From NCBI GenBank assembly GCA_900169235.1, contig FWCC01000297.1, positions 5,044 to 41,709 on the forward strand: a DNA stretch of 36,666 nt, written 5' to 3'. Below the pieces are notes generated by a model. That model ran no database searches. It was not told the origin of the DNA and worked only from the letters and a program-made list of their open reading frames with translations. A program made the position numbers and the translations under genes. Each line of letters opens with the position of its first letter. The stretch's first letter is position 1. The stretch comes from Zarea fungicola. Lineage: Eukaryota; Ascomycota; Sordariomycetes; Hypocreales; Cordycipitaceae. Shown piece after piece: positions 9,916-20,387 of the stretch.

Positions 9916-11735
9916 ATGTCTATACTTCCTCAGTACCTCCAAGACCGGCCGCTCGTCCTTGCGACAGCGGTCGTCGCCTCCATACCGATCCTCCTCGTCG
10001 CTGCTGGACCATTCATATGGTACTATGTAGGAAAGTTTCTGGGCTTTCTGCTCACGAAAAAGACGGAAGGTCGCCGGTCGGTCATCGTTTCTGTCATGAA
10101 CGAAGAAAACGAAAAATACTGGCAGGAACATGCCGAGTCCAAGAGTAACTCGAGTGGCGAGTGGGAAAAGGTCCCCGCCGCCAAGGATGCTGTGACGGAC
10201 AAGACGATGGACAAGAACAAAGACTGGGACGGGATTGTTGGCTTTTTTCATCCGTTCTGGTAGGATTCACTCCAGTACACATTACTATGGTGCATCATTG
10301 AGCTAACAGGCGATGCGCAGCAATGCTGGAGGAGGTGGTGAGCGAGTCCTCTGGGCTGCCATTCGCGCCACCCAGCTCCGTTGGCCCAAGTCCAAGTGCG
10401 TCGTCTACACTGGCGACCACGAAGTGACCAAGGAACAAATAATCGCCCGAGTCAAGGTGCGACACTACATGATTCTGCAGAATAAACTCTCGTCTAACTT
10501 TTCATAGAGCCGCTTCAACATTGAATTACACGCCCCCACCGTCCAGTTCCTATATCTCAGCAAACGAAGCTGGGTGCTCGCATCCAGCTGGCCGCGCTTT
10601 ACGCTCCTCGGCCAGTCCGTCGGCTCTCTTGTACTCGGCCTCGACGCCTTTTCCCTGCTCGTTCCCGACGTCTTCATCGACACCATGGGCTACGCCTTCA
10701 CCCTCGGCCTCGCCAAGTTTCTCTTCCCCAAGGTCCCCACCGGCGCCTATGTCCACTACCCGACCATCTCGACCGACATGCTCGAGTCGCTCGACCCAGA
10801 CTCCCCGCTCGGCTCGCGCGGTGTCAATGGCGGCCAGGGAACCGGCGCCCGCGGCTTCGCCAAGATGGTCTACTGGCATCTGTTTTCCTACGTTTATTGC
10901 TGGTTCGGCGCCTCCATTGACGTGGTCATGACCAACTCAACCTGGACGCAGGCGCACATTAAGCACCTGTGGGGCCCCTACCGCAAGGACAAGGACGCCA
11001 AGAACCCCATTGCCGTGGTGTTTCCGCCTGTGGCCGTCGAAGAGCTGGAGGAGGCCATTGCCGTCTCGGAGGAGAGCGAGCGCAAGATTCGCGAGGACAT
11101 TATTATTTACATTGCGCAGTTTCGCCCGGAAAAGGACCACCGACTAGTTGTTGACGCGTTTGCGCAGTTTCTCAAGACAAAGACCCCGGTTACGGCCAAG
11201 GCCAAGCTGGTGCTCGTGGGTAGCGTCCGCGACGACCAGGACGCCAAGAGGGTCTATGAGTTGCGCCTCATGTGCTACGAGCTGGGCATCAAGGACCGTG
11301 TCGAGTTCCACCTGGATGCCTCGTGGCCCGAAATTCTAGAGTGGCTGGGCAAGGCGTCGGTCGGCGTCAACGGCATGTGGAACGAGCATTTCGGTATTGG
11401 CGTGGTCGAGTACCAGGCCGCGGGACTGATTTCAGTTGTCCACGACAGCGGTGGTCCCAAGTTGGATATTGTTGTTCCCGTCGACGGGCTCCCAACTGGT
11501 ACGTTCTTTTCTTCAATAGAGTTTGGTGCGGGACACAAATCAGAAACTAACATGTACAGGCTTCCACGTGTCGGATGTAGGAGACTTTGCCAAGGGATTT
11601 GAAAAGGCACTTTCCATTCAAGACAAGGTGCCGGTCCGGCTGCGTGCGCGCAAGTCGGCGCAGCGCTTTACAGAGGCCGAGTTTGCCAAGAAATGGATTG
11701 CTCAGGCGGAGCGTCTGGTTGCGATGAAGAAGTAG
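9916..11735 (+). CDS. ALG11: ALG11 GDP-Man:Man3GlcNAc2-PP-dolichol alpha-1,2-mannosyltransferase
   Basis: Four exons, 9916-10259, 10321-10456, 10508-11498 and 11560-11735, encode 548 residues. Introns of 61, 51 and 61 nt have GT..AG ends, and each junction restores a conserved sequence: [17 protein letters not shown] across the first, [15 protein letters not shown] across the second, PTGFHVSD across the third. An N-terminal membrane segment (about 13-37) anchors the protein in the ER. The GT4-family EX7E motif is EHFGIGVVE (Glu at about 453 and 461), followed by QAAG. Alg11 adds the fourth and fifth mannoses on the cytosolic face of the ER during lipid-linked oligosaccharide synthesis for N-glycosylation. 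The length is what I recall for the yeast protein. Identification is firm. Confidence 0.95.
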
Positions 11736-12206
11736 ATGAGGATTGGTTCAAGAGGTTCGGTGTACAGGTGTGGCTGGCTATGCGGTATAGATTTCGCGAT
11801 ACCCCTTTTATTTCAGTAGCTATTACTATTACAGATTCATTTCAATAACATGTACATTTTTACTAGTGTGTACGGTCTTTTTCCCCAGTCCTTCAGTCCC
11901 ACTTTCTATCTGAAGGACTTGTTGAATATGTATGTCATCCTCACACTGTAGCCGACGAACGCCCAACGCTTGCAATGTCCCGATGTGGTGTTGACGTAGT
12001 GTGATATCTGCCCAGGTGTGAAAGTAAAAGTAATGTACGATTTATTACATAATCAATTACAATAACCAAACAATAGTTGCCGGGTTGGTAATGCAGCCAG
12101 CCAGCCTCGTCGCAGCCTAAAGGCTCTCCGCAATTGCCTGCACACTGCACTGCTTGCTTCCTGCATTCAACAAAACTTCTTCTTCTGTTCAACAAATACA
12201 TTTGGT
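11736..12206. other. Intergenic, ALG11 3' region and upstream of secreted protein gene
   Basis: About 470 bp of moderately AT-rich sequence. It contains the ALG11 3' untranslated region and, close to 12206, the likely 5' leader of the next gene (CT-rich stretch around 12172-12190). No gene seen. Confidence 0.4.
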
Positions 12207-12965
12207 ATGATGTGTATAGCATTTCGCCCCTGGATAGTATGCGCTATTTTCCTGGTGTTCATCTCCTGGGCGGCCACGGTCGATGCGAAGGCGAATTGGG
12301 AGCAATGGGGAGAACCTGAGGACTATGACGAGAAATTGCAAAAGTCGGGAGTCACAAGAGAGCGTTGGGAGATTTACAAAAGAGTGTTTCAGGGGCGTAA
12401 AGCCGCAATCAAAATCGAGACCATAACCACCTGCGAGCTGAAGCACGTCGACTCGACCGGTTGTCACGCTCAAGACATTCTATACCCCTCGCCGCCTGTC
12501 CGCGATGCTCGCTGGGACATGTGGGATCCCGAGAAGCAGTATACAATTACGTGGAGCAACGTGGACGACAACTACCCCCAGCAGTTTCAATGGCATAATT
12601 ATGTCTGCGGCGGCCTTAATAAGAGTGGGTGGTCATCGACTGCTTATTATCAACGCCATCTACACGCTTGACTAACTGCTTAATTCGCTACTATAGCTCT
12701 GAATACCGGTCAGAGAAGTTTTACTTTTACTTTTAAAGAGCTGGCGGCCGAGTATCCAGCGTCACAATGCAACTACACGACGGCAGAGTTTCTGGGGCTG
12801 GCCAATTCAACAAAAAAATTTCATAGTCTCTCTGTGGAGCAACTGCTGCATCCATTTTCAGGTTATGGATATCGTGCAGGAGTAGTACTCTGGACTGCTC
12901 GTTCTAGGGCGGTTGCAGAGGCTCAACTACGCCGGCTTGAAAATATCGACCAGCTGGAGCTGTAG
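12207..12965 (+). CDS. Predicted secreted protein, 228 aa, unknown function
   Basis: Two exons, 12207-12624 and 12697-12965, joined across a 72-nt intron (GTGGGT..ATAG with a GACTAAC branch site). Without splicing the frame stops at 12671; with it, the second exon is open for 89 codons to TAG at 12965. The N-terminus has two Met codons, then a hydrophobic stretch (about 9-24) ending near AATVDA, a good signal peptide. The mature part is rich in Trp and aromatic residues (WEQWGEPEDYDEKL early, then ARWDMWDPEKQYTITW). It has three or more Asn-x-Ser/Thr sites, one (N-K-T) created by the splice junction, and a few cysteines. The YTITW segment vaguely recalls Kre9/Knh-type proteins, but not enough to name it. 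It starts a run of plus-strand accessory genes. Function unknown. Confidence 0.7.
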
Positions 12966-13564
12966 CTACTTGTCTATCAATAGTTTACAGCCTTCTCTCA
13001 GGCATAAGGAACCGACATGAGCAGCTAAAAAGAAAGAGAGTTTATAAAATGATTTAAAAGCTAACAAATCTTTCAGTGGCCCAAATGCTATTGCTGGTTG
13101 AATATTGAGCATACTCGGCTGTTGCTCAGGCGAGAGTAACGATCATCAACTTGCTCCGCAACTTGTTAGCGTTTGTGTTGCTTTATCATATTCCGTATTC
13201 ATTTCCTTCTTTTTCTTGGCTTGCTGAATGATTCTATTATATCCCACTTTGTGTTTGTTATTAAAGTAATTTGGCAGATTAGAGACTTTTATTTGAAACA
13301 GAGGCTTTGTGCGCGAGGAGTACCATAACAAACTAATTTGCCTAAACGACCGTCCAACGTTATTCCGTCCTCGTGGCGTTTGTGAGCTGACGCAAGCGCC
13401 AGCCTTGCAATCTTGCATGGGCATAAACACATGGCCAAGTCGACGCACAAGGCTAGCGTGTGAAGGAATGCAAACCCTGGGGCTCGCGTCGTGCGGTCAT
13501 TCAATTTTCTGATGCTTAATTCTAATCGAATCAGTTTCAAACTAAATCAAATCCATCTCAAACC
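12966..13564. other. Intergenic
   Basis: About 600 bp between a secreted-protein gene and the alpha/beta hydrolase gene. AT-rich in the left half (about 13020-13290), more balanced nearer the hydrolase. Only short frames without recognisable protein character occur on either strand. No gene or repeat identified. Confidence 0.4.
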
Positions 13565-14521
13565 ATGACATCAGTTACTTACGAGGTGGCCGCCTCCACC
13601 TCTACCAACTGCATTCACACCACAGCCGGCCCTGTCGAGGCCGACGTCTCTGGCACCGGCACACCAATCCTCATCCTGCACGGGAGTCCAGCGGGCATCG
13701 ACGCCGCGCGTTCCATGAGTCGCTTCCTCGACAAGGATGCATTCAAAGTCATCTGCCTCTCACGTCCCGGCTATCTCAACACACCCCTCCTTTCAAAACA
13801 GCCTACGTCCATCGACGCCGAGGCTGACCTCCACGCTGCCTTGCTGGATGCGTTGCACATCCCATGCGTCGGTGTGCTGGCCTGGTCGGGCGGGGGACCG
13901 GCCGCGTACCGGCTCGCCGCGCGCCATCCGGACCGCGTCTCGTGCCTCGTGGCCAACGCGGCCCTGAGCGGCCCGTGGATCGCGCCAAAACTGCCCCTCA
14001 CGCCGCGCATCCTGTTTGGCACGAGGTTCGGCGAAGCCGTTGTCCATTTCCTGTCCGGCAGGTCCCCCAGGAACGTGGTGGCAGGCGCGCTCAAGGGGGA
14101 GGGGTCGCTTCGCGGCGCGGAGCTGGATGCGCTGACGGAGCAGGTCATGGCGGATCCGGCCCAGCGACGGCTCGTGCTGGAGATGGTCATGACGGTGAAC
14201 ACGGGCGGCCGGCGAGAACAGGGTTGGCTAAACGATGTCAAGAACTTTGGGGCCATTACGGAGCTGGCCGGCCTTGAGGAGATTCGCTGCCCGGTCTTGC
14301 TTGTTCATGGCGATGCGGATACGGATGTGGTCCCGAGCAACAGCGAATCTGCCCATGCGCGCTTGTCGCATAGTACGCTGGTTATGATGTCGAGGGGCAC
14401 GCACCTCTCATTCTACGCGCATCCAGAGGCGAGTGATGTCCAGGACCGGACATGTAAATTCTTTTTAGAGCATGCCCGAGGGTCAGAGATTGGACAGCCC
14501 CAAGTACAAGTAAGCCCTTGA
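13565..14521 (+). CDS. Alpha/beta hydrolase fold protein
   Basis: Single exon of 318 residues starting at ATG 13565 (AACCATGACA context). It has the order of motifs of the alpha/beta hydrolase fold: an oxyanion HGSPAG (about 39-44), a nucleophile elbow AWSGGG with Ser at about 108, a likely acid in HGDADTDVVP (Asp250 or Asp254), and a likely catalytic His in RGTHLSF (His280). There is no signal peptide, so it is probably cytosolic. The sequence resembles small hydrolases of the haloperoxidase/epoxide hydrolase-like group, but the substrate cannot be told from sequence. It lies between two secreted-protein genes on the same strand; no polyketide or peptide synthase is nearby, so a secondary-metabolite role is not supported here. 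Confidence 0.85.
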   Translation: MTSVTYEVAASTSTNCIHTTAGPVEADVSGTGTPILILHGSPAGIDAARSMSRFLDKDAFKVICLSRPGYLNTPLLSKQPTSIDAEADLHAALLDALHIPCVGVLAWSGGGPAAYRLAARHPDRVSCLVANAALSGPWIAPKLPLTPRILFGTRFGEAVVHFLSGRSPRNVVAGALKGEGSLRGAELDALTEQVMADPAQRRLVLEMVMTVNTGGRREQGWLNDVKNFGAITELAGLEEIRCPVLLVHGDADTDVVPSNSESAHARLSHSTLVMMSRGTHLSFYAHPEASDVQDRTCKFFLEHARGSEIGQPQVQVSP

Positions 14522-15470
14522 TTAGCTATCTGTACATTTCGATTAATAAGGGATATATTGGGCTACTGCATTATGAAAATGTTTTCTTTAATGCCAGAAT
14601 CTATGAGAGAACCGTTCATTGTACTTCTGCGAGGCATTGGTGGTGCAGTTGTCAGCGAGGCATAGCAGTAATAAACTGAAGACGATGATAAAAGCGGGGA
14701 TTCATTTCCAAAAGCATCATATACCAATATCCTAATTAGGCAGGAATTATGGCGCACCATCGCAGTTCGATATTGTACATCCAGCTGCTGCCGAGCTGCC
14801 ACGTCGGTCTCATGGAACCCCCATATTCTCCAGAGAAGCTGGGGAGAATGGAAACATCAAGATTGTCGGTACTTGCACCAAATCCTGCCTTCTTCAATCG
14901 CCGAAATGTAGTAACTTGAAGCGTGACAACCGTGACGCTAAAATAGCGGCTTAACGGCCAACACGGATTTAGAATGGAATCATTACGAGAACGCAAAATG
15001 CCGCCCACCGACGCGCGGCATCAGTGGCATTTAGGGTGGTGCACCTTCCAAATACGGTGTAGATGGCAGTCGATTCCTATCGACCCACTAGTTACAAGCC
15101 CATTCATTATATTGTAATTACGAAGCTATATTCAATGCTGTGCGATCGAAAACTACATCGTGAATGGCCTGCAAAACAGGTGTATAGTTGGCACGTTCTA
15201 TAAGTATTTCAATCTTTTTCTAATGACTATTTAGAGTATTTCAATGATTGATGTAAAAAAGATTTCGCTGATGGGAATCATGAACGCCCAGCAGGGCTGC
15301 AAAACGCTAGAATCGACACAGTAGTTATTAGCTTCATGTCACATTTTAGTGCTTATGAAGAAGCTATTGGACCATCGACTATAAGTTGGGGCCGCCAACT
15401 CTCATCGGCACTGCAAATGGCTTGAGCTCCGGCATTGTATTGTTAACACTTCACTCACTAACAATACACC
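14522..15470. other. Intergenic
   Basis: About 950 bp, AT-rich, between the hydrolase and the aspartic protease. Two short minus-strand frames (14563-14802 and 14736-15008) overlap each other and show no domain, so I do not call them. The last 50 bp before 15471 are the likely leader of the protease gene. No repeat found by eye. Confidence 0.4.
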
Positions 15471-16775
15471 ATGAATTTCCGAATCATTGTCAGCCTATTG
15501 GGTTCGGGCGTGCTGGTGCCAGCCGTCAGGGCGCTCCATGACACTGAGCCTTTGACGCTGTCTCTTAGAGCAAAACCAGGACGAGATTCAAAGCTGTCAC
15601 GGCGTAACTCCCCATCAGAACCGTTGCAAGACTGGTATCGCGGGACAGACTTGCAGGTAAGAGACACCGAAATATCTCTTTTAAGAAGACGCGCTTATTC
15701 GCTAGTTAGTGGTATGGACAGCTACAAGTTGGGACACCGCCGCAGAATTTGTTAGTATACCCCTCGTTGGTGGAACAACCCAGTTCGTTTCTTACAAGTG
15801 CATCTTAGGACCGTTGTGTTTGATACAGGATCATCTGATGTCCTGATTCCCTCCTCACGATGCAATGTGACTGGCTGTACAAAGCTGCTTCATCGATTCG
15901 ATGCTGAAAAATCTACGACATTCAAAGACCTTCACGGCCCGTTTTACCTCGGCTTCTCCACTGGAACTGGTGTTTCAACAACGGGCGACCTAACCGTTGA
16001 GGGAACCGTAGTACGTGACACTCTGAGTGTGGCAGGCATCACGGTCGATAGCTTCCAGTTTGCGCTCATCACGAACCAGACCTCGGCTTTCGGCGACGAT
16101 CCGTTCGACGGCATTGTGGGCATGGGTTTCAATCAAGGATTGTCATCTGGTCCACAAACTCTTTTCGAGGCCATCAACGCCACAGGGTCGCTTGGACAAG
16201 CTCTGTACGGTCTTTACCTGACACCCAAAGCAGTGGGAGATGCCGAAATTTCCTTTGGTAGTGTCGACACATCCAAGACATGCGGACAAGTCAACTACAT
16301 ACCAGTATATCCAATCACCGGACAATTCAATGGAACTTTTGAAAAGGTCTTTGTGAACGGAGCAGCCCTGGACATTGAGCCCAACTACGTCATATACGAC
16401 TCTGGCACGGCAAATATCGTGGCACCGAAAGATGACGCGGAAAAGGTCTATGCCGCCATTTCGCCACACATTAAACCGCTTGATAGTACGGGAACGTACG
16501 GTATGCCTTGCGATATCATCAAGCATCTGCCCGCGACAATTTCTTTTACGATTGGCGGACAAAATTACACCATTCCTTCCCAAGAGCTGAGTGTTGGGCC
16601 ACTTTTAGACCAGCCAGGTATGTGCCAGACCCTTATTAACGCCAGTTTCCCTTCGCGGCCCGGTGGCACAGCTCTTTGGGTCATTGGAGGTTCCTTGTTG
16701 AAGTATTACTACACAGTGTGGGATATTGGCAACAGTCGTTTTGGGCTGGCTTCTACAGGGCATTCGCCCAGCTAG
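15471..16775 (+). CDS. Secreted pepsin-type aspartic protease (family A1)
   Basis: Three exons, 15471-15656, 15710-15750 and 15809-16775, encode 397 residues. The middle exon is only 41 nt. Splicing joins TDLQ to WYGQLQVGTPPQN and then LTVVFDTGSSD, the standard A1 peptidase sequence, which supports both introns (53 and 58 nt). A signal peptide covers about residues 1-21, with a short basic propeptide after it. The two catalytic aspartates lie in FDTGSS (Asp81) and YDSGTA (Asp273); a YxG flap-like region lies between. There are several Asn-glycosylation sites and about six cysteines. It is probably an extracellular endopeptidase acting at acid pH. No C-terminal GPI-like or transmembrane segment is seen, unlike yapsins. 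Confidence 0.9.
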
Positions 16776-18451
16776 GCAATGGCCGACAATAAATCATGTA
16801 AATTAGGCACGCTAGAGTGGTGAAGCATGGAGAAATCGGTCAGACGTCTGAGTTGGCAAAGTAAAGATACAAGCTGACTAAACTTTTGCACATATTCCAC
16901 AACACTGACGTCCTGCTGACTGCTGTTTAAGCTTATTATTTCAAATAAGCACCGACTGATTCCTGGCTCCTAAAAGGTTATAGCTAGAGGGTTAGTAGGC
17001 GTTATGTTAAGGGGATATTACTTAAATGAAAAAAATGTATAAAAGAATAGTAAAAGATCCTAAATATAGAACGTAAAAAAAACATAGAGTTAAAGACCTA
17101 AACAGGGCATATAAAATAAGCTTAGATATATATTTCCTCTATATTATTAATTTTCAAATTCAATTCAAAGTTGAAAGGTCACGACGCAGTAGTCACAGCG
17201 GCGAAGGTGGTCACCGTGGCTAGGACCATCCACTCCAGTCTACAGAGACTCGTCCTTATTAGTGACCTACTAGTTATTTTTGATGTTCTCACAGAAATAA
17301 CCAGATGGCCTTGCAATGTCTACTATTTTGAATTAGGGATAAATCTGTTGTCGAAGGGTCTAAGCTGGATCCCTCCTGACAACTAGTCACAACACATCCT
17401 CATGCTATGCAGAAGACATTTGCAGCGAGTGGTATGGCAGTACAGTCCATTTCAGGGACCTAGAAGGTATATATTGGATTCTAGGGATATCCGGCCAAGG
17501 CTGGTTATTACTTGATCTTTTTTTGGTCTCTGTGGCCGAGTGGTTACCTAGCACCCTCGTCCTTAGAGTCCACCTTTGTTGCTCCACCAATACAGCCGCC
17601 ACACGCATTTGTATTGGTAAGAGAATCAATAATAGGTTGCATAGTTAATACAGTATCAATAAGCCAATAATATCAGCCTTCTACATACCAATTATAACTT
17701 TTATTACGATATATAGATATTGGAAGGTAGCGGATAAAAGGCGAGATAGTAGCATAATGTATACTAGGGAGGACTCCCTCCTCTCTAGTAATTAATAAAC
17801 TTATTATACATAGTCTATAGCTATCTTATAGCCATCTCCTTACTACCCCTCCTATTAACTTCTTTATACTAGCCATAACGTTCCCGACACTAGTACACCG
17901 CAGTTTGCACCATGTTAGTGGGCATGCCTCTTCCTACTGCCCATGCGTTTACCTTATTGGAGTTGAGGAGCTTTCTAACCTATTAACACTTTAGAAAAGT
18001 CTAAGATAAGCACTGTAGGGTATAAAAGCAGCATAATAGCTAGAGTCAGCCTGGCAGACTTTACCTGCACGTTCTTCGCGTACTATGGTGGTTAACAGAA
18101 GCGACGGGACCTCGTAAAGGCACAACGGCGCATCAAACGCCACGATACAGGCACAGCACAATAGTAAAACAGGTCCAGTAACGAAATATATATACACAAT
18201 CAGAGAGCTGAAACTTACATCTATTAAACTAGAGTAATAATTCCCATATACTATTCGTCTTTTTGAGCTAAAGAGATGGTGACGAGATGGCCGCAGTGGA
18301 GGTCACCGTGGCGGATGCGTGCACATGTATGATAGAAAAGTGAAATCAAATCAAAATAATTAAGGGCTGGTGTGGGTTTTGAATACTGCTCACTATGAAA
18401 CCGTGATTGCGTGGGGTACTCTGTGCGCACTTTCAGGACGCCCGCGGACAT
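16776..18451. other. AT-rich, gene-free block of probable decayed repeat DNA
   Basis: No supported gene. Segments about 16990-17160 and 17630-17880 are very AT-rich and dense in TA dinucleotides with few CG dinucleotides, the look of DNA altered by repeat-induced point mutation (RIP). Less degraded, GC-richer islands at about 17170-17250 and 18280-18320 share the 12-mer GGTCACCGTGGC. A tRNA-like A-box occurs near 17531. Open frames here are short and have no domain. The right edge runs into the reverse transcriptase relic. Confidence 0.55.
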
Positions 18452-18966
18452 TCACGGCGTCCGCGTACATACACGACCGCCCATATATTCGGTAGTCTGT
18501 TCCAGCCAGACGTTGTAGATGTCCGTAATAAAGTGGCCTATTGTCGGCCAGAGTTTCCGAAGCATGTCCGCCGTGATGTCGTCAGCTCCGGGTGAGGTGT
18601 TGCTGGTGTTAAGAAGTCGGAAACGCACTTCCGAGATTTTGCGGTCAAAGGGATTGAGGTTTCGGCGATGACGGGGTGAGAGCAAGGGTCTTCAATGTCG
18701 TTGCTGGCCGTACGTCTTGCGATTTTGACTAGTCCTAGTTAGTGCTCGAGCATTATCCTTATTCGTTCTGGGACTATCTGTAAAAAGGCTAAAGAATCCG
18801 CTTTCAGAGCCTGACGAGTCACGACCAACAACTTCGCTGGTGGGATTGTGACGTACGTTTCCTTACACTTCTCCACACATAAGGCCAGAAATTCAGTTGC
18901 CTGCTCCACGAGAATAAAAAAAAAAAGTCCAGCAGGGGTCAAGCAATGCAGCGTAACGTACGTCAA
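18452..18966 (-). pseudogene. Relic of a non-LTR (LINE/Tad-like) retrotransposon reverse transcriptase
   Basis: Two minus-strand frames in different phases carry pieces of a LINE polyprotein. The frame 18685-18452 reads VRFRLLNTSNTSPGADDI then TADMLRKLWPTIGHFITDIYN, matching the start of the fungal non-LTR reverse transcriptase domain (the NTSPGxDGI motif followed by a WPxIG segment). The frame 18966-18739 (VEQATEFLALCVEKCKETYV) resembles the linker between endonuclease and reverse transcriptase. The catalytic YADD region, the endonuclease and the 3' end are missing; a stop follows at about 18452. It is therefore a dead fragment. Gly-to-Asp at the expected G of SPGxDG (ADDI) and the AT-rich surroundings fit decay by C-to-T mutation. 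Boundaries are approximate. Confidence 0.7.
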
Positions 18967-19673
18967 ACATTACGACCGACGCGTAAGTCAATGTTTTCCG
19001 CGACCATCGCGCAGCTACTTCCAATAGCATGGAACAAGCAAGCCTCTGCTATACATGCAATAGTTTCTTCACAATTGTGCCGCAGATCTATCAGCACATT
19101 GTACCCAAAGTCCACGGTTGCTTGAGTGCCCTACAGGGCTGACCAGTTGAACACATTGAGTCCACCATGTTAACAACAACATTGTCCAGTGGCGTTGTGA
19201 GCGCAACGCTAGCCTTTAATTAAAGCCGTTTTTTTTTCAGTTACTCTCAACTAGATAGACTGTATACAAACCAACAGCAATTACACCCAGCGAACAAGAA
19301 GGAACACAAACCCATTTTCTTGGCAAGCAAAACACAGACTCGAGAAGCCTTTGCCAATAAACACTAGGAACCCTGCATTCTGAGCTTGTAAGCTGACGGT
19401 GGGGAGTAATCATGCAATACTGACAGCTCATTGTGAGTGAAATATACTGGGACAATTTTGCCTGCGTTTCAAGTTTCCGTTATTCCCGCACAGGTAGAAT
19501 TGCCAAGGGTAACATGACGCTCATTTGTGATAGCTTAAAATTAGAGAGAGCAAGTCAATGACCTCTTGTGAACCCTGTATGCAGGTGAAATCTATAAAAT
19601 GTACTGAATGCCCTCTTGCAGGCTTGGTCCATCCTCATCACACTCTTCAACCAACAAGCCAACACGCTCCAAC
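18967..19673. other. Intergenic beside the retroelement relic
   Basis: About 700 bp. The left part may still be unrecognisable retroelement sequence. The right end is the promoter and leader of the secreted-protein gene at 19674. No other gene was supported; short frames at 19237-19455 (minus) have no protein character. Confidence 0.4.
19593..19598 (+). promoter_or_regulatory. TATA box of the small secreted-protein gene
   Basis: TATAAA in the context TCTATAAAATG lies 76 bp before the ATG at 19674. The spacing fits a TATA-driven fungal promoter with a leader of about 45-50 nt. TATA promoters are more common in regulated genes than in housekeeping genes. Confidence 0.5.
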
Positions 19674-20333
19674 ATGCGCATCTCCAAGATTTTCCAAGCT
19701 ACATTGCCATTCCTGGCGGTTGCGCCCTCTGAGGCTGCCTTTGCCACATACCAAGGAGCAGACTTGGTCGTCGTCATTGGAACCAAGTTTTCTCAACAGG
19801 CGTTGAACGCGCTGTACGACGCCGGCGTGAGAAACATTCCCATTGACCTCGCTGGCGCCGTCCACGATGACCTGAACCGCATCTTTGGTGGGGGCATCTT
19901 TGGTGCTGGATACCTCATTTCCACTCGATACACCGAAAGGGCTCTGTCTGCCGGCGCGCAGGGTTTCTTTTCCATCAAGTGGGGATATGCCAGCCCGGGA
20001 GACGCAGTGAGGGCCTTTAACCAAATCACAAGCTACGTCCGAACCCGTTATAAGCGTGACGACTCGCAGACGGCTGAGAACGACTTCTTCTCCGCGACGG
20101 GCTTTACCATTCTTGATGATCACGATGCGCTCGTCTCCCCCTCTCTGTTTGCCAACGGCACCGCAACAGAGATTGACCTGAAGCATATCGGCAAGCGACA
20201 GAGCAACACGGTCTGCTTCAACCCTTCCGGGTCATCATACACGAACGGCATCTTCAACGGCGCCAACTCGGATGGGTCGACCAACTTTGACCAATGCGAG
20301 TCTTGTCTTGGCGGTACTCAAAACGGATGTTAA
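19674..20333 (+). CDS. Predicted secreted precursor with Lys-Arg sites and C-terminal Cys-rich segment
   Basis: Single exon of 219 residues. I chose ATG 19674 because it opens a good signal peptide (about residues 1-21, charged MRISK then a hydrophobic core, ending SEA). Residues 28-125 form a compact, Gly/Ala-rich domain without cysteine. Two Lys-Arg pairs (127-128 and 174-175) are possible Kex2 cleavage sites. All four cysteines (181, 208, 211, 219) lie after the second, in a 44-residue Gly/Ser/Asn-rich tail that ends with Cys as the last residue. One Asn-glycosylation site (N161-G-T). This layout suits a precursor releasing a disulphide-bonded peptide, but no family is recognised. An effector or antimicrobial role would be inference. 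It sits next to a retroelement relic, is preceded by a TATA box, and its stop codon begins a tandem repeat. Confidence 0.75.
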   Translation: MRISKIFQATLPFLAVAPSEAAFATYQGADLVVVIGTKFSQQALNALYDAGVRNIPIDLAGAVHDDLNRIFGGGIFGAGYLISTRYTERALSAGAQGFFSIKWGYASPGDAVRAFNQITSYVRTRYKRDDSQTAENDFFSATGFTILDDHDALVSPSLFANGTATEIDLKHIGKRQSNTVCFNPSGSSYTNGIFNGANSDGSTNFDQCESCLGGTQNGC

Positions 20334-20387
20334 GGAGTTGATAAGGAGTTGATAAGGAGTTGTTAAGGAATTGTTAAGAAGGAGTTG
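20331..20387. repeat. 11-bp tandem repeat (TAAGGAGTTGA), about five units
   Basis: Five imperfect copies of an 11-bp unit, the last ones diverged (TAAGGAATTGT, then TAAGAAGGAGTTGT). The TAA of the first copy is the stop codon of the secreted-protein gene ending at 20333. Confidence 0.85.

Noticed and set aside
14563..15008. Overlapping minus-strand frames as a possible small gene
   Set aside because: They overlap in different phases, have no recognisable motif and no convincing splice sites joining them.
13565..16775. Biosynthetic gene cluster around the hydrolase and protease
   Set aside because: No polyketide synthase, peptide synthetase, terpene cyclase, P450 or transporter is present in the window.
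17171..17386. Plus-strand 71-codon frame in the AT-rich block
   Set aside because: No domain; lies in probable relic DNA with no start context or splice support.
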